Assembly: GCA_021808445.1 (NCBI GenBank)
Contig: JAKBBP010000001.1
Span: 157,636-221,635 of the forward strand
DNA length: 64,000 nt
DNA from: Pseudomonadota bacterium
GTDB taxonomy: Bacteria; Pseudomonadota; Gammaproteobacteria; Burkholderiales; Burkholderiaceae_C
Direction of reading: 5' to 3'
Shown here: positions 16,213 through 25,486 of the stretch, piece after piece
How positions within the stretch are numbered: the first letter of the stretch is position 1
How the letters are laid out: every line of letters starts with the position of its first letter
Program-made: the position numbers and the translations under genes
Notes under the pieces: generated by a model
Told to the model about the DNA's origin: nothing
What the model saw: only the letters and a program-made list of their open reading frames with translations
Database searches by the model: none

Positions 16213-18303
16213 TCAATCCCAGCGCGCGGCGACCCTCGAGGCCAGGTCCGCGTCCGGCGGCTCGGTCAGGCCGGGTGCGGCAGGCGAGGGGCCGGGCGGC
16301 TGCACGCTGGTCACGGTTGTCTCGTGCAGGTGCGCGCGCACCGATGCATCGAGAAAACGGCTGGGCAGCGCATGGACATGGGCATCGCCGTAGCGCGCCT
16401 GCTGGCCCACGAAAAAACGCTGTGGCACCAGCAGTTCGAGGTGCTCGCGCGCGCGGGTCATCGCCACGTACAGCAGGCGCCGCTCTTCGTCGAGCTGGCG
16501 CGCATCATCGCAGGCGAGGTCGGAGGGAATGCAGCCGTCGACCGCGTTGAGCACGTACACGGCCTTCCACTCCTGGCCCTTGGCCGAGTGCATGGTCGAA
16601 AGGATCAGATAGTCCTCGTCGCGATGCGCGGGGCCGGCCAGATCGCCGCCCAGCTCGGGCGGGTCCAGCGTGAGTTCGGTGAGAAAGCGCTCGGCATGGC
16701 CGTAGGAGCCGGCGATGTGCGCCAGCTGGCGCAGGTCGGCGGCGCGCGCCGGTGCATCGTCGTGCAGGCGTGGAAGCTGGGTTTCGTACCAGCTGCGTGC
16801 GAGTTCGACCGGCGCCGGCCAGGGGGGCTGGGCGTGCAGGCGAAGCCACAGCGCGAGCAAGGTATTCCAGTCCTCGCGTGCCGCGGCGGGCGGCTGGAAC
16901 GCGCGCAGGGCCTGTACCGGATCGGCACTCGCCTGCAATGCGTCGAGCAGGCGGCGGGCCTGAGCCGGGCCGATGCCGGGCAGCAGTTGCGCGACACGGA
17001 AGGCCGCCAGGCGGTGGCGCGGATTGCCCGCCCAGCGAAGCAGGCTCAGCAGGTCCTTCACATGCGCGGTGTCCAGGAAGCGCAGACCTCCGAATTTCAC
17101 GAAGGGGATGTCTCGCCGCGTCAACTCCAGCTCCAGCGCGGCACTGTGCTGGGCGGTGCGAAACAGCACGGCCTGCTCGCGCAGGCGCATGCCGCGCTCG
17201 CGCTGGCGCAGCACCTCGGTGGCCACGTGGGCGGCCTGTGCCGCTTCGTCGGCCACGTGCACCAGTTCGGGCAGCCAGCTCGAGCGGCGGTCGGTCCACA
17301 GGCGCTTGGAATAGCCTTCGGCGGCCTGCGCCATCAGCGCGTTGGCGGCGTCCAGGATCGGCTGGGTGCTGCGGTAGTTGCGGGTCAGCCCCAGCACGCG
17401 CGCGGGGCTGGGGTACTGGGCCGGGAAGTCGAGGATGTTGCGCACCTCCGCGGCCCGGAAGGAGTAGATGGACTGCGCGTCGTCCCCCACCGCGGTGACG
17501 CCCCGGCCGTCGGGCTTGAGCGCGCGCACGATGCGTGCCTGCAGCCGGTTGGTGTCCTGGTACTCGTCCACCAGCAGGTGGTCGAAGCGGCTGCCCACGC
17601 TGGCGGCCAGCACGGGCTCGTCCATCAGCTGGGACCACCACAGCAGCAGATCGTCGAAATCCAGCAGGTGCTGACGCAGCTTCTCGGCGGTGTAGGACTG
17701 GAACAGCAGGCGCAGCTCGGCTTCGTGCGGGGCGCACCAGGGAAACTGCGCGCGCAGCACCTCGCCCAGCGCCTCCCCGCTGTTCACGCAGCGCGAGTGG
17801 ATGGCCAGGCAGGTGCCTTTCAACGGGAAACGCCCCCGGCGATCTCCCAGGCCCAGTGCCTGGCGCTGCAGGCCCAGCAGGTCCTCGGCGTCGCCGCGAT
17901 CGAGTACGCTGAAATCGGCGGCCAGGCCGATGCGCGCGGCGTAGTCGCGCAGCAGGCGCGCGCCCACGGAATGAAAGGTGCCGGCCCAGGGCAGTTGCGG
18001 CGGCGCCTGGGAGGCCGGCAGGTTCAGCGCGCGGTGCAGCGCCGCGCCCACCCGGCGCTGCAGGTCCTGGGCGGCGCGGCGCGAGAAACTCAGGAGCAGC
18101 ATGCGTTGCGCATCGGCGCCGTCGAGCACCAGGCGGGCCACGCGCGCGGCCAGGGTGGTGGTCTTGCCCGAGCCGGCGCCCGCGATCAGCAGCAGGGCGG
18201 GCGAGGCTTGCCCGCGGGCTCCATGGGCCACGGCGGCCAGCTGCTCCTGGTCGAGGCCGAACAGCTCGGCGCAGCAGGCCACGGAATCGGCGACGGGGGA
18301 CAT
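16213..18303 (-). CDS. UvrD/Rep-family ATP-dependent DNA helicase
   Basis: This 696-residue superfamily 1A helicase unwinds DNA 3' to 5' in repair or replication restart. Motifs in order are LIAGAGSGKTTTLAAR (Walker A, about residue 38), LLSFSRRAAQDLQRRV, LVDEYQDTNRLQ (Walker B), GDDAQSIYSFRAAEV, GLTRNYRSTQPIL, LSTMHSAKGQEWKAVYV and RLLYVAMTRAREHLEL. The size is close to UvrD/PcrA, but the GDDAQSIYSFR type and the shortened C-terminus suggest a UvrD paralogue and not the main UvrD. It is convergent with the CitE-like gene (15-bp gap) and divergent from the nitroreductase. Confidence 0.92.
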   Translation of the reverse strand: MSPVADSVACCAELFGLDQEQLAAVAHGARGQASPALLLIAGAGSGKTTTLAARVARLVLDGADAQRMLLLSFSRRAAQDLQRRVGAALHRALNLPASQAPPQLPWAGTFHSVGARLLRDYAARIGLAADFSVLDRGDAEDLLGLQRQALGLGDRRGRFPLKGTCLAIHSRCVNSGEALGEVLRAQFPWCAPHEAELRLLFQSYTAEKLRQHLLDFDDLLLWWSQLMDEPVLAASVGSRFDHLLVDEYQDTNRLQARIVRALKPDGRGVTAVGDDAQSIYSFRAAEVRNILDFPAQYPSPARVLGLTRNYRSTQPILDAANALMAQAAEGYSKRLWTDRRSSWLPELVHVADEAAQAAHVATEVLRQRERGMRLREQAVLFRTAQHSAALELELTRRDIPFVKFGGLRFLDTAHVKDLLSLLRWAGNPRHRLAAFRVAQLLPGIGPAQARRLLDALQASADPVQALRAFQPPAAAREDWNTLLALWLRLHAQPPWPAPVELARSWYETQLPRLHDDAPARAADLRQLAHIAGSYGHAERFLTELTLDPPELGGDLAGPAHRDEDYLILSTMHSAKGQEWKAVYVLNAVDGCIPSDLACDDARQLDEERRLLYVAMTRAREHLELLVPQRFFVGQQARYGDAHVHALPSRFLDASVRAHLHETTVTSVQPPGPSPAAPGLTEPPDADLASRVAARWD

Positions 18304-18438
18304 GGGCGGTGCGAAGGCGCGGACAACGGCAGGTCGGGGAACTGTTCAAGCATACAGCATGCAGGCGGCGCGGCGGCTGCGCGCGCTATGCTGCGAGCCT
18401 GGCCGTCCCAACCTGCGCGTTTTGCTGCGATATCCCTC

Positions 18439-19047
18439 ATGAGTCCTTTGTCCGGCGCAGGCCCCGGCGATCCCGGGAGCCTGCTGGAATCCATGCGTCG
18501 CCGCAGCCAGACGGGGCCGCGCCATCTGCTCGAGCCCGGCCCCGACGCAGGGCAGCGCCGGCAGTTGTTCGAGGCCGCGGCCACGGCGCCGGACCATGGC
18601 CAGATCCTGCCGTGGCGCTTCGTGCTCATCGGCGGGCAGGCCCGCGCGCGGCTGGGAGATGCCTTCGAGCAGGCCCTGCTGGAACGCGATGCCGATGCTG
18701 GCGAGGACGAGCGCCGGCGCGCGCGCGACAAGGCCTCGCGGGCGCCCTTCCTGGCCCTGGCCGTGGTGCGTGAGCGCGGCGACGGACAGGAACACATTCG
18801 CCCGCACGAGCGTATGGTCAGCCTGGGTTGCGCCTTGCAGAATCTGCTGCTGACGGCGCATGCGCAGGGCTTCGGCGCCGGGCTGGTCAGCGGGCTGGCC
18901 ATGGACAGCCGTGCGTTGCGCGGATGTTTCGCGCTGGGCGAGCATGAACGCGCGGTGTGCTTCGTGGCCATCGGCACGCCGGCTCGCAGCCGTGAGCCCC
19001 GGCCGAAGCCTGCGCCGGAGCGTTTTGTCAGCGAACTGGCGCCTTGA
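18439..19047 (+). CDS. Nitroreductase-family (YdjA-like) FMN oxidoreductase
   Basis: This 202-residue protein fits the small YdjA group of FMN-dependent NAD(P)H nitroreductases. SLLESMRRRSQTGPRHLLEP begins the fold; APDHGQILPWRFVLIGG carries the FMN-contacting region, and the helix GCALQNLLLTAHAQGFGAGLVSG is a family hallmark. Its physiological substrate is unknown. It is divergent from the helicase gene, and its ATG was placed at 18439, since the upstream part of the track ORF is shadow. Confidence 0.82.
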   Translation: MSPLSGAGPGDPGSLLESMRRRSQTGPRHLLEPGPDAGQRRQLFEAAATAPDHGQILPWRFVLIGGQARARLGDAFEQALLERDADAGEDERRRARDKASRAPFLALAVVRERGDGQEHIRPHERMVSLGCALQNLLLTAHAQGFGAGLVSGLAMDSRALRGCFALGEHERAVCFVAIGTPARSREPRPKPAPERFVSELAP

Positions 19048-19097
19048 GGTCTGCCGGCCCGGCAGGCTGACCGCCTGGAAGGCTCGCTCGGCCGGTC

Positions 19098-20693
19098 TCA
19101 GCCCGCCAGCGTGCTCACGCCGGTCGCGCGCGAGACGGCCTCCGCGGCAGGCGCAGCCGCGGGACCCTGCAGTTCCACGCAGTTGCGTCCCGCCTGCTTG
19201 GCCCGGTACATGGCCTCGTCGGCGCGGGCCAGCGCGCCGTCGATGTCGTCGTGCGCGCTGGCGATCAGCGCCACGCCGATGCTCACGCTGAGCTGCAGGC
19301 GCAGCCCCTGGCAGCGCAGCGCATGGTCGCATACGGCGCGGCGCAGGCGTTCTGCGGCGTCCAGCGCCTGCGCCGCGTCCATGCCCGGCAGCAGTACGGC
19401 GAATTCCTCGCCGCCGATGCGCGCGAGCAGATCCTGCTCGCGCAGCACCGCGCCCAGGCGCCCGGCGAGTTGCTGCAACACGATGTCGCCCACCGCATGG
19501 CCGTGGTTGTCGTTGACCGACTTGAACAAGTCCACGTCCAGCGCCAGCAGGGCCAGCGGGGCCGGCGCGCATTGGCGCCGAGCCTGCGCGGCGCGCAGGA
19601 AGAATCCGCGACGGTTGTGCAGCGCGGTCAGCGGATCGGTATGCGCCAGGCGCCGCAGTTCGTGCTCCTGGCGCTTGCGGTGGGTGATCTCCACCAGACT
19701 GGCCAGCACCGCCCGGCGGCCGCCGTAGCGCAGCTTGCGGGCCGAGACCATGACGTCCAGCTCGCGCCGGGAACTGTCGCGGATGCGCATGTCCACGGGG
19801 CCGAAGGCCTCGTGGTGCGCCAGCGCCTGGGTGAGCATGCGCCCGGTCTGCGAATCGGCATAGAAATCCTGGGCCGACAGCTGCGAGGGGTCGGGAAGCA
19901 GGCGCCGTGGATCGAGCAGGTCCAGCGCGGCCTGGTTCAGGCGCAGCAGTCGTCCCCGGTGCTGCCCCGCCAGCACCAGGGGCACGGGGCTGACCTCGAA
20001 CAGATGACGCAGGTTCTGCTCGGCGCTCACGCGTTCGGCCACTTCCCATTGCAGGCGCCTGCGGTCCAGCCAGGCGTTGCGCTGGGAGCGGTTGTTGTGC
20101 GTGGCCAGCTGCCAGCCGACGATGTTGACAAAGCTCAGGATCAGCACGAACAGCAGCACCGTTCTCGGGGGCGTGGCCAGCAGGCTGAGCATCTGCAGGC
20201 TCGCCAGCGTGACCCAGGCCGGCATCACCCAGAGCTGCAGCGGGCGCACCATGGGCGCATAGGTGAAGATGATCAGGCAGGCCAGGACCGCCGCGAGCGC
20301 CTGGTACGACGAGGCCGCTCCATGCAGTTGCACGATCGCGCGCTGGCCCGCCAACAGCGCCACCTGGAACAGCGGCATCCAGATGCGCAGGCGATAGGGG
20401 TCGGCCGCCGACGCGCGCCGGGTCAGCCAGGCCAGGCGCAGCCCGACGCTCAGAACCATCGCGCGCACCACCATCAGCGCCAGCCACGAGGCCGAGGGCT
20501 GGGCCAACAGGTAGTCGCTCAACATGCCTGCCGCGAAGATCAGCCCGCCCCACAGCGCCACCGCGTGGGCGCGGGGCGCCAGCTCCTTCCAGGTATCGGC
20601 GATGAAGGCGTCCTCGTCGGATCGCGCCGGAAACAGGCCGTAGGCCCCAGGGGCGGGGTTGTGGGTTGCGAGGCTCGCGGTGGAGACGGACAT
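19098..20693 (-). CDS. Membrane-bound diguanylate cyclase with PAS domain
   Basis: This 531-residue protein makes cyclic di-GMP. The N-terminal 180 residues hold about six hydrophobic segments, a likely sensory membrane domain. A PAS-like domain follows (HLFEVSPVPLVLAGQ to LVEITHRKRQ, about 215-335), then a GGDEF domain with DPLTALHNRRGFF, DVDLFKSVNDNHGHAVGD and the active site GGEEF at 427-431. An RxxD inhibitory site (REQD, 418-421) sits five residues upstream, so product feedback is expected. The signal sensed cannot be told. It is codirectional with the thioesterase gene 10 bp upstream. Confidence 0.92.
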   Translation of the reverse strand: MSVSTASLATHNPAPGAYGLFPARSDEDAFIADTWKELAPRAHAVALWGGLIFAAGMLSDYLLAQPSASWLALMVVRAMVLSVGLRLAWLTRRASAADPYRLRIWMPLFQVALLAGQRAIVQLHGAASSYQALAAVLACLIIFTYAPMVRPLQLWVMPAWVTLASLQMLSLLATPPRTVLLFVLILSFVNIVGWQLATHNNRSQRNAWLDRRRLQWEVAERVSAEQNLRHLFEVSPVPLVLAGQHRGRLLRLNQAALDLLDPRRLLPDPSQLSAQDFYADSQTGRMLTQALAHHEAFGPVDMRIRDSSRRELDVMVSARKLRYGGRRAVLASLVEITHRKRQEHELRRLAHTDPLTALHNRRGFFLRAAQARRQCAPAPLALLALDVDLFKSVNDNHGHAVGDIVLQQLAGRLGAVLREQDLLARIGGEEFAVLLPGMDAAQALDAAERLRRAVCDHALRCQGLRLQLSVSIGVALIASAHDDIDGALARADEAMYRAKQAGRNCVELQGPAAAPAAEAVSRATGVSTLAG

Positions 20694-20703
20694 GCGAGGG
20701 GCT

Positions 20704-21195
20704 TCAGCCCTGGCCGAAGTGATCGGGCATGAGCACGGCGATGACCTCGCCGCGCGCAGTGGCCACTCCGCCGGCGTAGACCGTGGACTCGACGATCACC
20801 TTGCGGCCGCGGATCTCCCGCGCCTTGCCGCGCACCACCAGCGCCTCGCCCAGGGGTGTGGGGCGCAGATAGTCCACGTGCAGCGAGCCGGTGACGAAGC
20901 GCGGTGGCGTCCTGGCGCCGGGGCCGAGCAGGGGCTGCTGGCTGGCCTGGGCCATCGCCGCGGCAGCGGTCGCGGTGGAATGACAGTCGATCAACGAGGC
21001 AATCACGCCGCCGTACACGAAACCGGGCACTGCGATGTGGCTGGCGTCGGGCGTGAATTCCGAGACCGTCTGCTCGCCGTCCTGGAAGGTACGGATGTGG
21101 TGGCCTTGCTCGTTGAGCCGACCGCAGCCATAGCAATGCGCCAGGTGCTCGGGGTAGAGATCCTGGATCGCTGGGATGGGCGTGTCGTCGGACAT
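20704..21195 (-). CDS. PaaI-like hotdog-fold thioesterase
   Basis: This 163-residue single hotdog-domain protein hydrolyses acyl-CoA or similar thioesters. GFVYGGVIASLIDCHSTATAAAA is the active-site helix, with a catalytic Asp. An N-terminal cysteine pair, LAHCYGCGRLNEQGHH, is typical of a subgroup of these enzymes. I chose MSDDTP at 21195 over the upstream Met, which adds eleven unusual residues. The substrate is unknown. It lies just ahead of the diguanylate cyclase gene, but a functional link is not evident. Confidence 0.85.
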   Translation of the reverse strand: MSDDTPIPAIQDLYPEHLAHCYGCGRLNEQGHHIRTFQDGEQTVSEFTPDASHIAVPGFVYGGVIASLIDCHSTATAAAAMAQASQQPLLGPGARTPPRFVTGSLHVDYLRPTPLGEALVVRGKAREIRGRKVIVESTVYAGGVATARGEVIAVLMPDHFGQG

Positions 21196-21337
21196 GGCGT
21201 GGGGCGGGCGGTGCGTGCAGGAATGCACGCCCGCAAGTGTATGCAGGCAGGGGTCCGGACGGCAATCGGGCGCCCCTCGCAGACGCCTTGGTGCTTGCGC
21301 TGGCTCAGATCCCCGGGCGCGGGCCGGGCACGGCGCC

Positions 21338-22495
21338 TCAGGCAGGCGTCCGGGCGGGCTCCTCGAACAGGGCCCGGCGGTCGATGCGCGACACGTCGTC
21401 GAGACCGCAGAAGGCCATGGTCAGGTCGAGCTCGTTGCGGATCAATTCCAGGCAGCGAGCCACCCCGGCCTCGCCCATGGCGCCCAGGCCGTACAGGAAG
21501 GCGCGCCCGATCAGGGTGCCGCTCGCGCCCAGGGCCAGGGCCTTGAACACGTCCTGGCCGCTGCGGATCCCCCCGTCCAGCCAGACCTCCATGCGGCTGC
21601 CGACGGCCTCCACGATGGCCGCAAGAGCCGCGATGGAGCTGGGCGCACCGTCGAGCTGCCGTCCGCCGTGGTTGGACACGATCAGGGCGTCGGCCCCGCT
21701 GTCGGCCGCCAGGCGTGCGTCCTCTGGGTCGAGCACGCCCTTGACGATGAGCTTGCCGCCCCACTGGCGCTTGATCCACTCCACGTCCTTCCAGCTCAGG
21801 CTGGGGTCGAACTGCTGGCTGGTCCACGAGGACAGGGAGCTGAGGTCCGACACCCCGGTGGCATGCCCGACGATGTTGCCGAAGGTCCGTCGCGGCGTAC
21901 GGGCCATGCCCATCACCCAGCGCGGCTTGGTCGCCAGGTTCAGCAGGTTGCGCAGGGTCGGCTTCGGGGGAGCCGACAGCCCGTTCTTGATGTCCTTGTG
22001 GCGTTGTCCCAGGATTTGCAGGTCCAGCGTGAGCATCAGGGCCGAACAGCGTGCCGCCCGGGCCCGCTCGATCAGACGCTCGATGAAGGCGCGGTCGCGC
22101 ATCACATACAGCTGGAACCAGAAGGGGGCCCGGGTGTGCGCGGCGATATCCTCGATCGAGCAGATGCTCATGGTCGACAGCGTGAAGGGCACGCCGAAGG
22201 CCTCGGCGGCACGCGCGGCGAGGATCTCGCCGTCGGCGTGCTGCATGCCCGTCAGACCGGTCGGCGCCAGCGCCACCGGCATGGCCACGTCCTGGCCCAG
22301 CATGCGCGAGCGCAGGCTGCGCCGCTCGATGTCCACGGCCACGCGCTGGCGCAGCCGGATGCGCTGGAAATCCTGTTCATTGGCGCGGTAGGTGCTCTCG
22401 GTCCACGAGCCCGAATCCGCGTAGTCGTAGAACATGCGCGGAACGCGCTTGCGCGCCAGCAGGCGCAGGTCTTCGACGCAGGTGATGACGCTCAT
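21338..22495 (-). CDS. FMN-dependent alpha-hydroxy-acid dehydrogenase (L-lactate dehydrogenase LldD-like)
   Basis: This 385-residue TIM-barrel flavoenzyme oxidises L-lactate or another 2-hydroxy acid at the membrane or in the cytoplasm. Visible hallmarks are PRMFYDYADSGSWTE at the start, PVALAPTGLTGMQHADGE, PFWFQLYVMRD, LDLQILGQRHKDIKNG, and the catalytic-histidine motif ALIVSNHGGRQLDGAP, followed by EVWLDGGIRSGQDVFKALALGA. The start MSVITCVEDL was preferred to the ORF start eight codons earlier. L-lactate is the most likely substrate by similarity; mandelate and glycolate oxidases share the fold. Confidence 0.9.
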   Translation of the reverse strand: MSVITCVEDLRLLARKRVPRMFYDYADSGSWTESTYRANEQDFQRIRLRQRVAVDIERRSLRSRMLGQDVAMPVALAPTGLTGMQHADGEILAARAAEAFGVPFTLSTMSICSIEDIAAHTRAPFWFQLYVMRDRAFIERLIERARAARCSALMLTLDLQILGQRHKDIKNGLSAPPKPTLRNLLNLATKPRWVMGMARTPRRTFGNIVGHATGVSDLSSLSSWTSQQFDPSLSWKDVEWIKRQWGGKLIVKGVLDPEDARLAADSGADALIVSNHGGRQLDGAPSSIAALAAIVEAVGSRMEVWLDGGIRSGQDVFKALALGASGTLIGRAFLYGLGAMGEAGVARCLELIRNELDLTMAFCGLDDVSRIDRRALFEEPARTPA

Positions 22496-22797
22496 CCGTG
22501 GCTCCGTGGAACCCGGCACGAAGGCCGGGAATGCATGCGCGGGGCGTTCCTGCCTCGCTACGACACGATTCTGGACTGTAGCAGCGACGAGGGGCCCCGC
22601 GACACGGGCGCGGCATCCCGCGACGCCGGGGCGTGCCTTGGCGCACAGGGATGTCGCAATGCAACATGGTTTCTCCCTTTGCGATGTACGGTTACAACCC
22701 CGGCTCCGGCTTGGTCCTACAGTGACCCTTTGCTGGCGCGCTCCGACATCCCTGCGCTCGCGGGGACGGGCGCCCAGGCTTCCCGGGAGTCGGAACC
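22496..22797. other. 302-bp intergenic region, divergent promoters, no gene seen
   Basis: This lies between the divergent hydroxy-acid dehydrogenase and CBS genes. I see no convincing ORF, RNA or operator; it must hold both promoters, and the part near 22655-22715 is less GC-rich than its surroundings. Confidence 0.5.
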
Positions 22798-23385
22798 ATG
22801 AGTTCGTATCGCACGCTGCGCCTGCATTCGCTGCCCCCCCATGCCCATGTCGGCGAGCCCGAGGGGCAGCGGCCCGAAGGCCTCACCATGGACCGCCCGG
22901 CGCCCGATGCCATGACCGACCTGCGGCGCGTGGCGGCGGTGGCCATCCATCCCGACGCCACGCTGGAGGCGGCGCAGCAGCGCATGGTGCATGCGCGGGT
23001 GCGCATGCTGCTGGTGACCGACCCGGCCGGCGAACTGCTGGGTCTGATCACCGCGCGCGACCTGTTGGGCGAGGCGCCGATCCGTGCCGCGGTCGAGGAC
23101 GGCGTGGCGCGTGACCAGCTTGCGGTGCGCCGGGTGATGGTGCCGCGCGAGCGCATCCAGGTGCTCGACTGGGACGACGTGCAGCATGCCAGCGTCGGCG
23201 ACATGGTCCATACGCTGCGCGAAAGCGGGCGCCAGCATGCGCTGGTGGTGCAGCAGGGCAGGCCCCCGCGGGTCTGCGGGATCTTCTCGGCCACCCACAT
23301 CGGGCGCCTGCTGGGCGTGCCCATCGAGGCCAGCGACAAGCCGCAGAGCTTCGCCGAGGTCGAGCACCTGCTCGCGGCCACCTGA
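22798..23385 (+). CDS. Protein with a pair of CBS domains
   Basis: This 195-residue protein consists of a 45-residue N-terminal stretch and two CBS modules: the first about 45-110 (VAAVAIHPDATLEAAQQRMVHAR, LLVTDPAGELLGLITARDLLG), the second about 115-190 (VMVPRERIQVLDWDDV, HALVVQQGRPPRVCGIFSATHIGR). CBS pairs bind adenine nucleotides and usually regulate attached or partner enzymes; no catalytic domain is present. The gene stands alone and is convergent with the ketopantoate reductase-like gene. The partner is unknown. Confidence 0.85.
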   Translation: MSSYRTLRLHSLPPHAHVGEPEGQRPEGLTMDRPAPDAMTDLRRVAAVAIHPDATLEAAQQRMVHARVRMLLVTDPAGELLGLITARDLLGEAPIRAAVEDGVARDQLAVRRVMVPRERIQVLDWDDVQHASVGDMVHTLRESGRQHALVVQQGRPPRVCGIFSATHIGRLLGVPIEASDKPQSFAEVEHLLAAT

Positions 23386-23401
23386 GATCCGGGTCGGGCC
23401 C

Positions 23402-23415
23402 CAGGCCTAGGCCTG
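23402..23415. other. Perfect 14-bp palindrome between convergent stops
   Basis: CAGGCCTAGGCCTG fills the space immediately before the stop of the minus-strand gene and 16 bp after the CBS gene stop. It could support transcript ends in both directions, but no T-run is present. Confidence 0.3.
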
Positions 23416-24411
23416 CTAGGCGCCGGGTTCCGGCCAGGGGTACAGGCCTCGCACGCGCGCCATCAATCGTGTCAACCCGAGCACGCCATCGATGGTCGGC
23501 GTGGGCAGATCCATGCGCCGCGCGAGTTCCTGGACGGCGCCGACGATGCCGTCGAGCTCCAGCGCACGGGAGGCTTCCAGGTCCTGCAGCATCGAGGTCT
23601 TGAACGCTCCGAGACGCATGGTGATCTTGTTGCGCTCCTCGGGGGTCTGCTCGATCGGGCAGCCCAGGCGCGCGCCGAGTTCGCGCGCCTCGCGCATGGC
23701 GTTGTTGCAAAAGGCCAGGACCAGCGGATCGCCCAGCATCTGCTCGATGGTCGCGCCGGTCAACGCCGACACGGGATTCATGGTCAGGTTGCCCCACAGC
23801 TTGTACCAGATGTCGCGGCGCACATCGTCGGAATGCACCGCATCGAAACCCGCCTGGTGCATCAGCGCGCACACCTGTTCGGCGCGCGGGCTGTGGCCGC
23901 CTCCGGGCTCTCCGATGATCAGCCGCGCCGGGCCGCGATGAAGGGACAGGCCGGGCTCGGGCACCGAGGTGGTGGCGTGCACCACGCAGCCGAGCACGCG
24001 ACGCAGTTCGATCGCCGCTGCGATGCGTCCGCCGGGGTCCACGCTGCGCAACGGCGTGGGGTCCAGTCCCGGGCCGGCGGCACAGAACCACCAGGGCACG
24101 CCGTTCATGGCCGGCATCACGATGGTCTGCTCCCCCAGGAGCGGCGCCAGGCCCTGGGCCACCTGGGCCAGCGCCGGGCCCTTGACCGCCAGGATCACCA
24201 GATCCTGCTCGCCGATGTCCTCGGCGCGCTCGAACACGCGGGCCGGTGCACGCAGGACCTCGCCGGCCGTGTCGGCGCGCCAGCCGTGTTCACGCAGCGC
24301 GCGCAGGGTCTCTCCTCGTGCCAGCACCGCGGGCTGGCAGCCGGCACGGGCGGCCAGTCTCGCGCCGATGAGTCCGCCGATCGCCCCGGCGCCGATGATG
24401 CAGATCCTCAT
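23416..24411 (-). CDS. Ketopantoate reductase (PanE/ApbA) family oxidoreductase
   Basis: This 331-residue NADPH-dependent 2-oxoacid reductase starts MRICIIGAGAIGGLIGARLAARAG, the Rossmann nucleotide motif at the very N-terminus, which fixes the start at 24411. AVKGPALAQVAQGLAPLL and MPAMNGVPWWF are typical, as is LWGNLTMNPVSALTGATIEQM in the C-terminal helical domain with the catalytic lysine region. Members include the pantothenate enzyme PanE and many paralogues acting on other keto acids. A second family member lies 1.1 kb away, so at most one is the true PanE. Confidence 0.85.
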   Translation of the reverse strand: MRICIIGAGAIGGLIGARLAARAGCQPAVLARGETLRALREHGWRADTAGEVLRAPARVFERAEDIGEQDLVILAVKGPALAQVAQGLAPLLGEQTIVMPAMNGVPWWFCAAGPGLDPTPLRSVDPGGRIAAAIELRRVLGCVVHATTSVPEPGLSLHRGPARLIIGEPGGGHSPRAEQVCALMHQAGFDAVHSDDVRRDIWYKLWGNLTMNPVSALTGATIEQMLGDPLVLAFCNNAMREARELGARLGCPIEQTPEERNKITMRLGAFKTSMLQDLEASRALELDGIVGAVQELARRMDLPTPTIDGVLGLTRLMARVRGLYPWPEPGA

Positions 24412-24592
24412 GCAAGTGCTCCTGTTCGTCCCGCTACGCGCCGGACAGCTGTGCATCCTAATGGGCTGTCCCGCTCCTGGCTGCCATGGGGCTCGAATGC
24501 CTTCGGAGGCGATCGGCGGCGCGATGGCGTGCGCGAGCCCGGTGCCCCTGCTAGGCTGAAGGGTTGTCGAACCGTTTTCCGCCGCCTCCGCG

Positions 24593-25486
24593 ATGCACGA
24601 CGCCTTGCTGCTGTTTCCCGACTTCGCGCTGATCGCGCTGGGCTACGCGCTCATGCATCTGACGCCGCTGGGGCGCGAGGTGTGGAGCGGGGTCGAGCGC
24701 CTGGTGTATTACGTGCTGTTCCCCGCCTTGCTCTTTTCCACCAGCGTGGGCGCTTCCTACACCCTGGCCTCGGCTTCGGCCCTGGTGCTGGCGGGGGTGG
24801 GCGCGCTGCTGGTGGGCATCGCGCTGGCGTGGGCGGCGCACTGGCTGGGCGCCGATCCGGTGCGGACCGCCAGCGGCATGCAGTGCGCGTTTCGCTTCAA
24901 TTCCTACATCGTGCTGGCGGTGGCGGCCAGCATCGGCGGCGCGCCGATGGTGTCGATGGTCGGGGTGCTCATCGCCCTGGGCGTGCCGCTGTGCAATGCG
25001 GCAGCGGTCTGGGCCTTGTCGCGCCACGGCGGGCGCAGCCTGTGGCGCGAGCTGCTGCGCAATCCCCTGCTGGTGTCCACCGCGGCGGGCCTGGTGGTGC
25101 ATGCCACGGGCCTGCGCCTGCCGCAGCTGGTGCAACCGGTGTTCGACCGGCTGGGCGGGGCCTCCATCGCGCTGGGCCTGCTGACGGTGGGGGCGGGCCT
25201 GCGCCTGCAGGGCCTGCATCGTGACTGGGCCTTGTCGGGCTGGCTGCTGGCGATTCGCCACCTGCTGGTACCGCTGGCCGCCTGGGGCCTGGCGCGGGCC
25301 CTGGGGCTGGACCGCGGTCATGTGCTGGCGCTGCTCGTGTTCACGGCCGTGCCCACGGCGTCCAGCGCCTACGTGCTGGCCATGCGCATGGGGGGCGACG
25401 GACCCTACGTGGCAGGACTGGTGTCCCTGTCCACCCTGCTGGGGGCCTTGTCGCTGCCCCTGTTCCTCACGCTGGCCTCACGCTGA
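24593..25486 (+). CDS. AEC-family (auxin efflux carrier-type) transporter
   Basis: This 297-residue protein has about ten hydrophobic segments arranged as an inverted repeat. FNSYIVLAVAASIGGAPMVSMVGVLIALGVPLCN and VFTAVPTASSAYVLAMRMGGDG are clear AEC hallmarks. Bacterial members move carboxylates such as malate or malonate; the substrate here is unknown. The last 9 bp overlap the end of the convergent ketopantoate-reductase paralogue. Confidence 0.85.
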   Translation: MHDALLLFPDFALIALGYALMHLTPLGREVWSGVERLVYYVLFPALLFSTSVGASYTLASASALVLAGVGALLVGIALAWAAHWLGADPVRTASGMQCAFRFNSYIVLAVAASIGGAPMVSMVGVLIALGVPLCNAAAVWALSRHGGRSLWRELLRNPLLVSTAAGLVVHATGLRLPQLVQPVFDRLGGASIALGLLTVGAGLRLQGLHRDWALSGWLLAIRHLLVPLAAWGLARALGLDRGHVLALLVFTAVPTASSAYVLAMRMGGDGPYVAGLVSLSTLLGALSLPLFLTLASR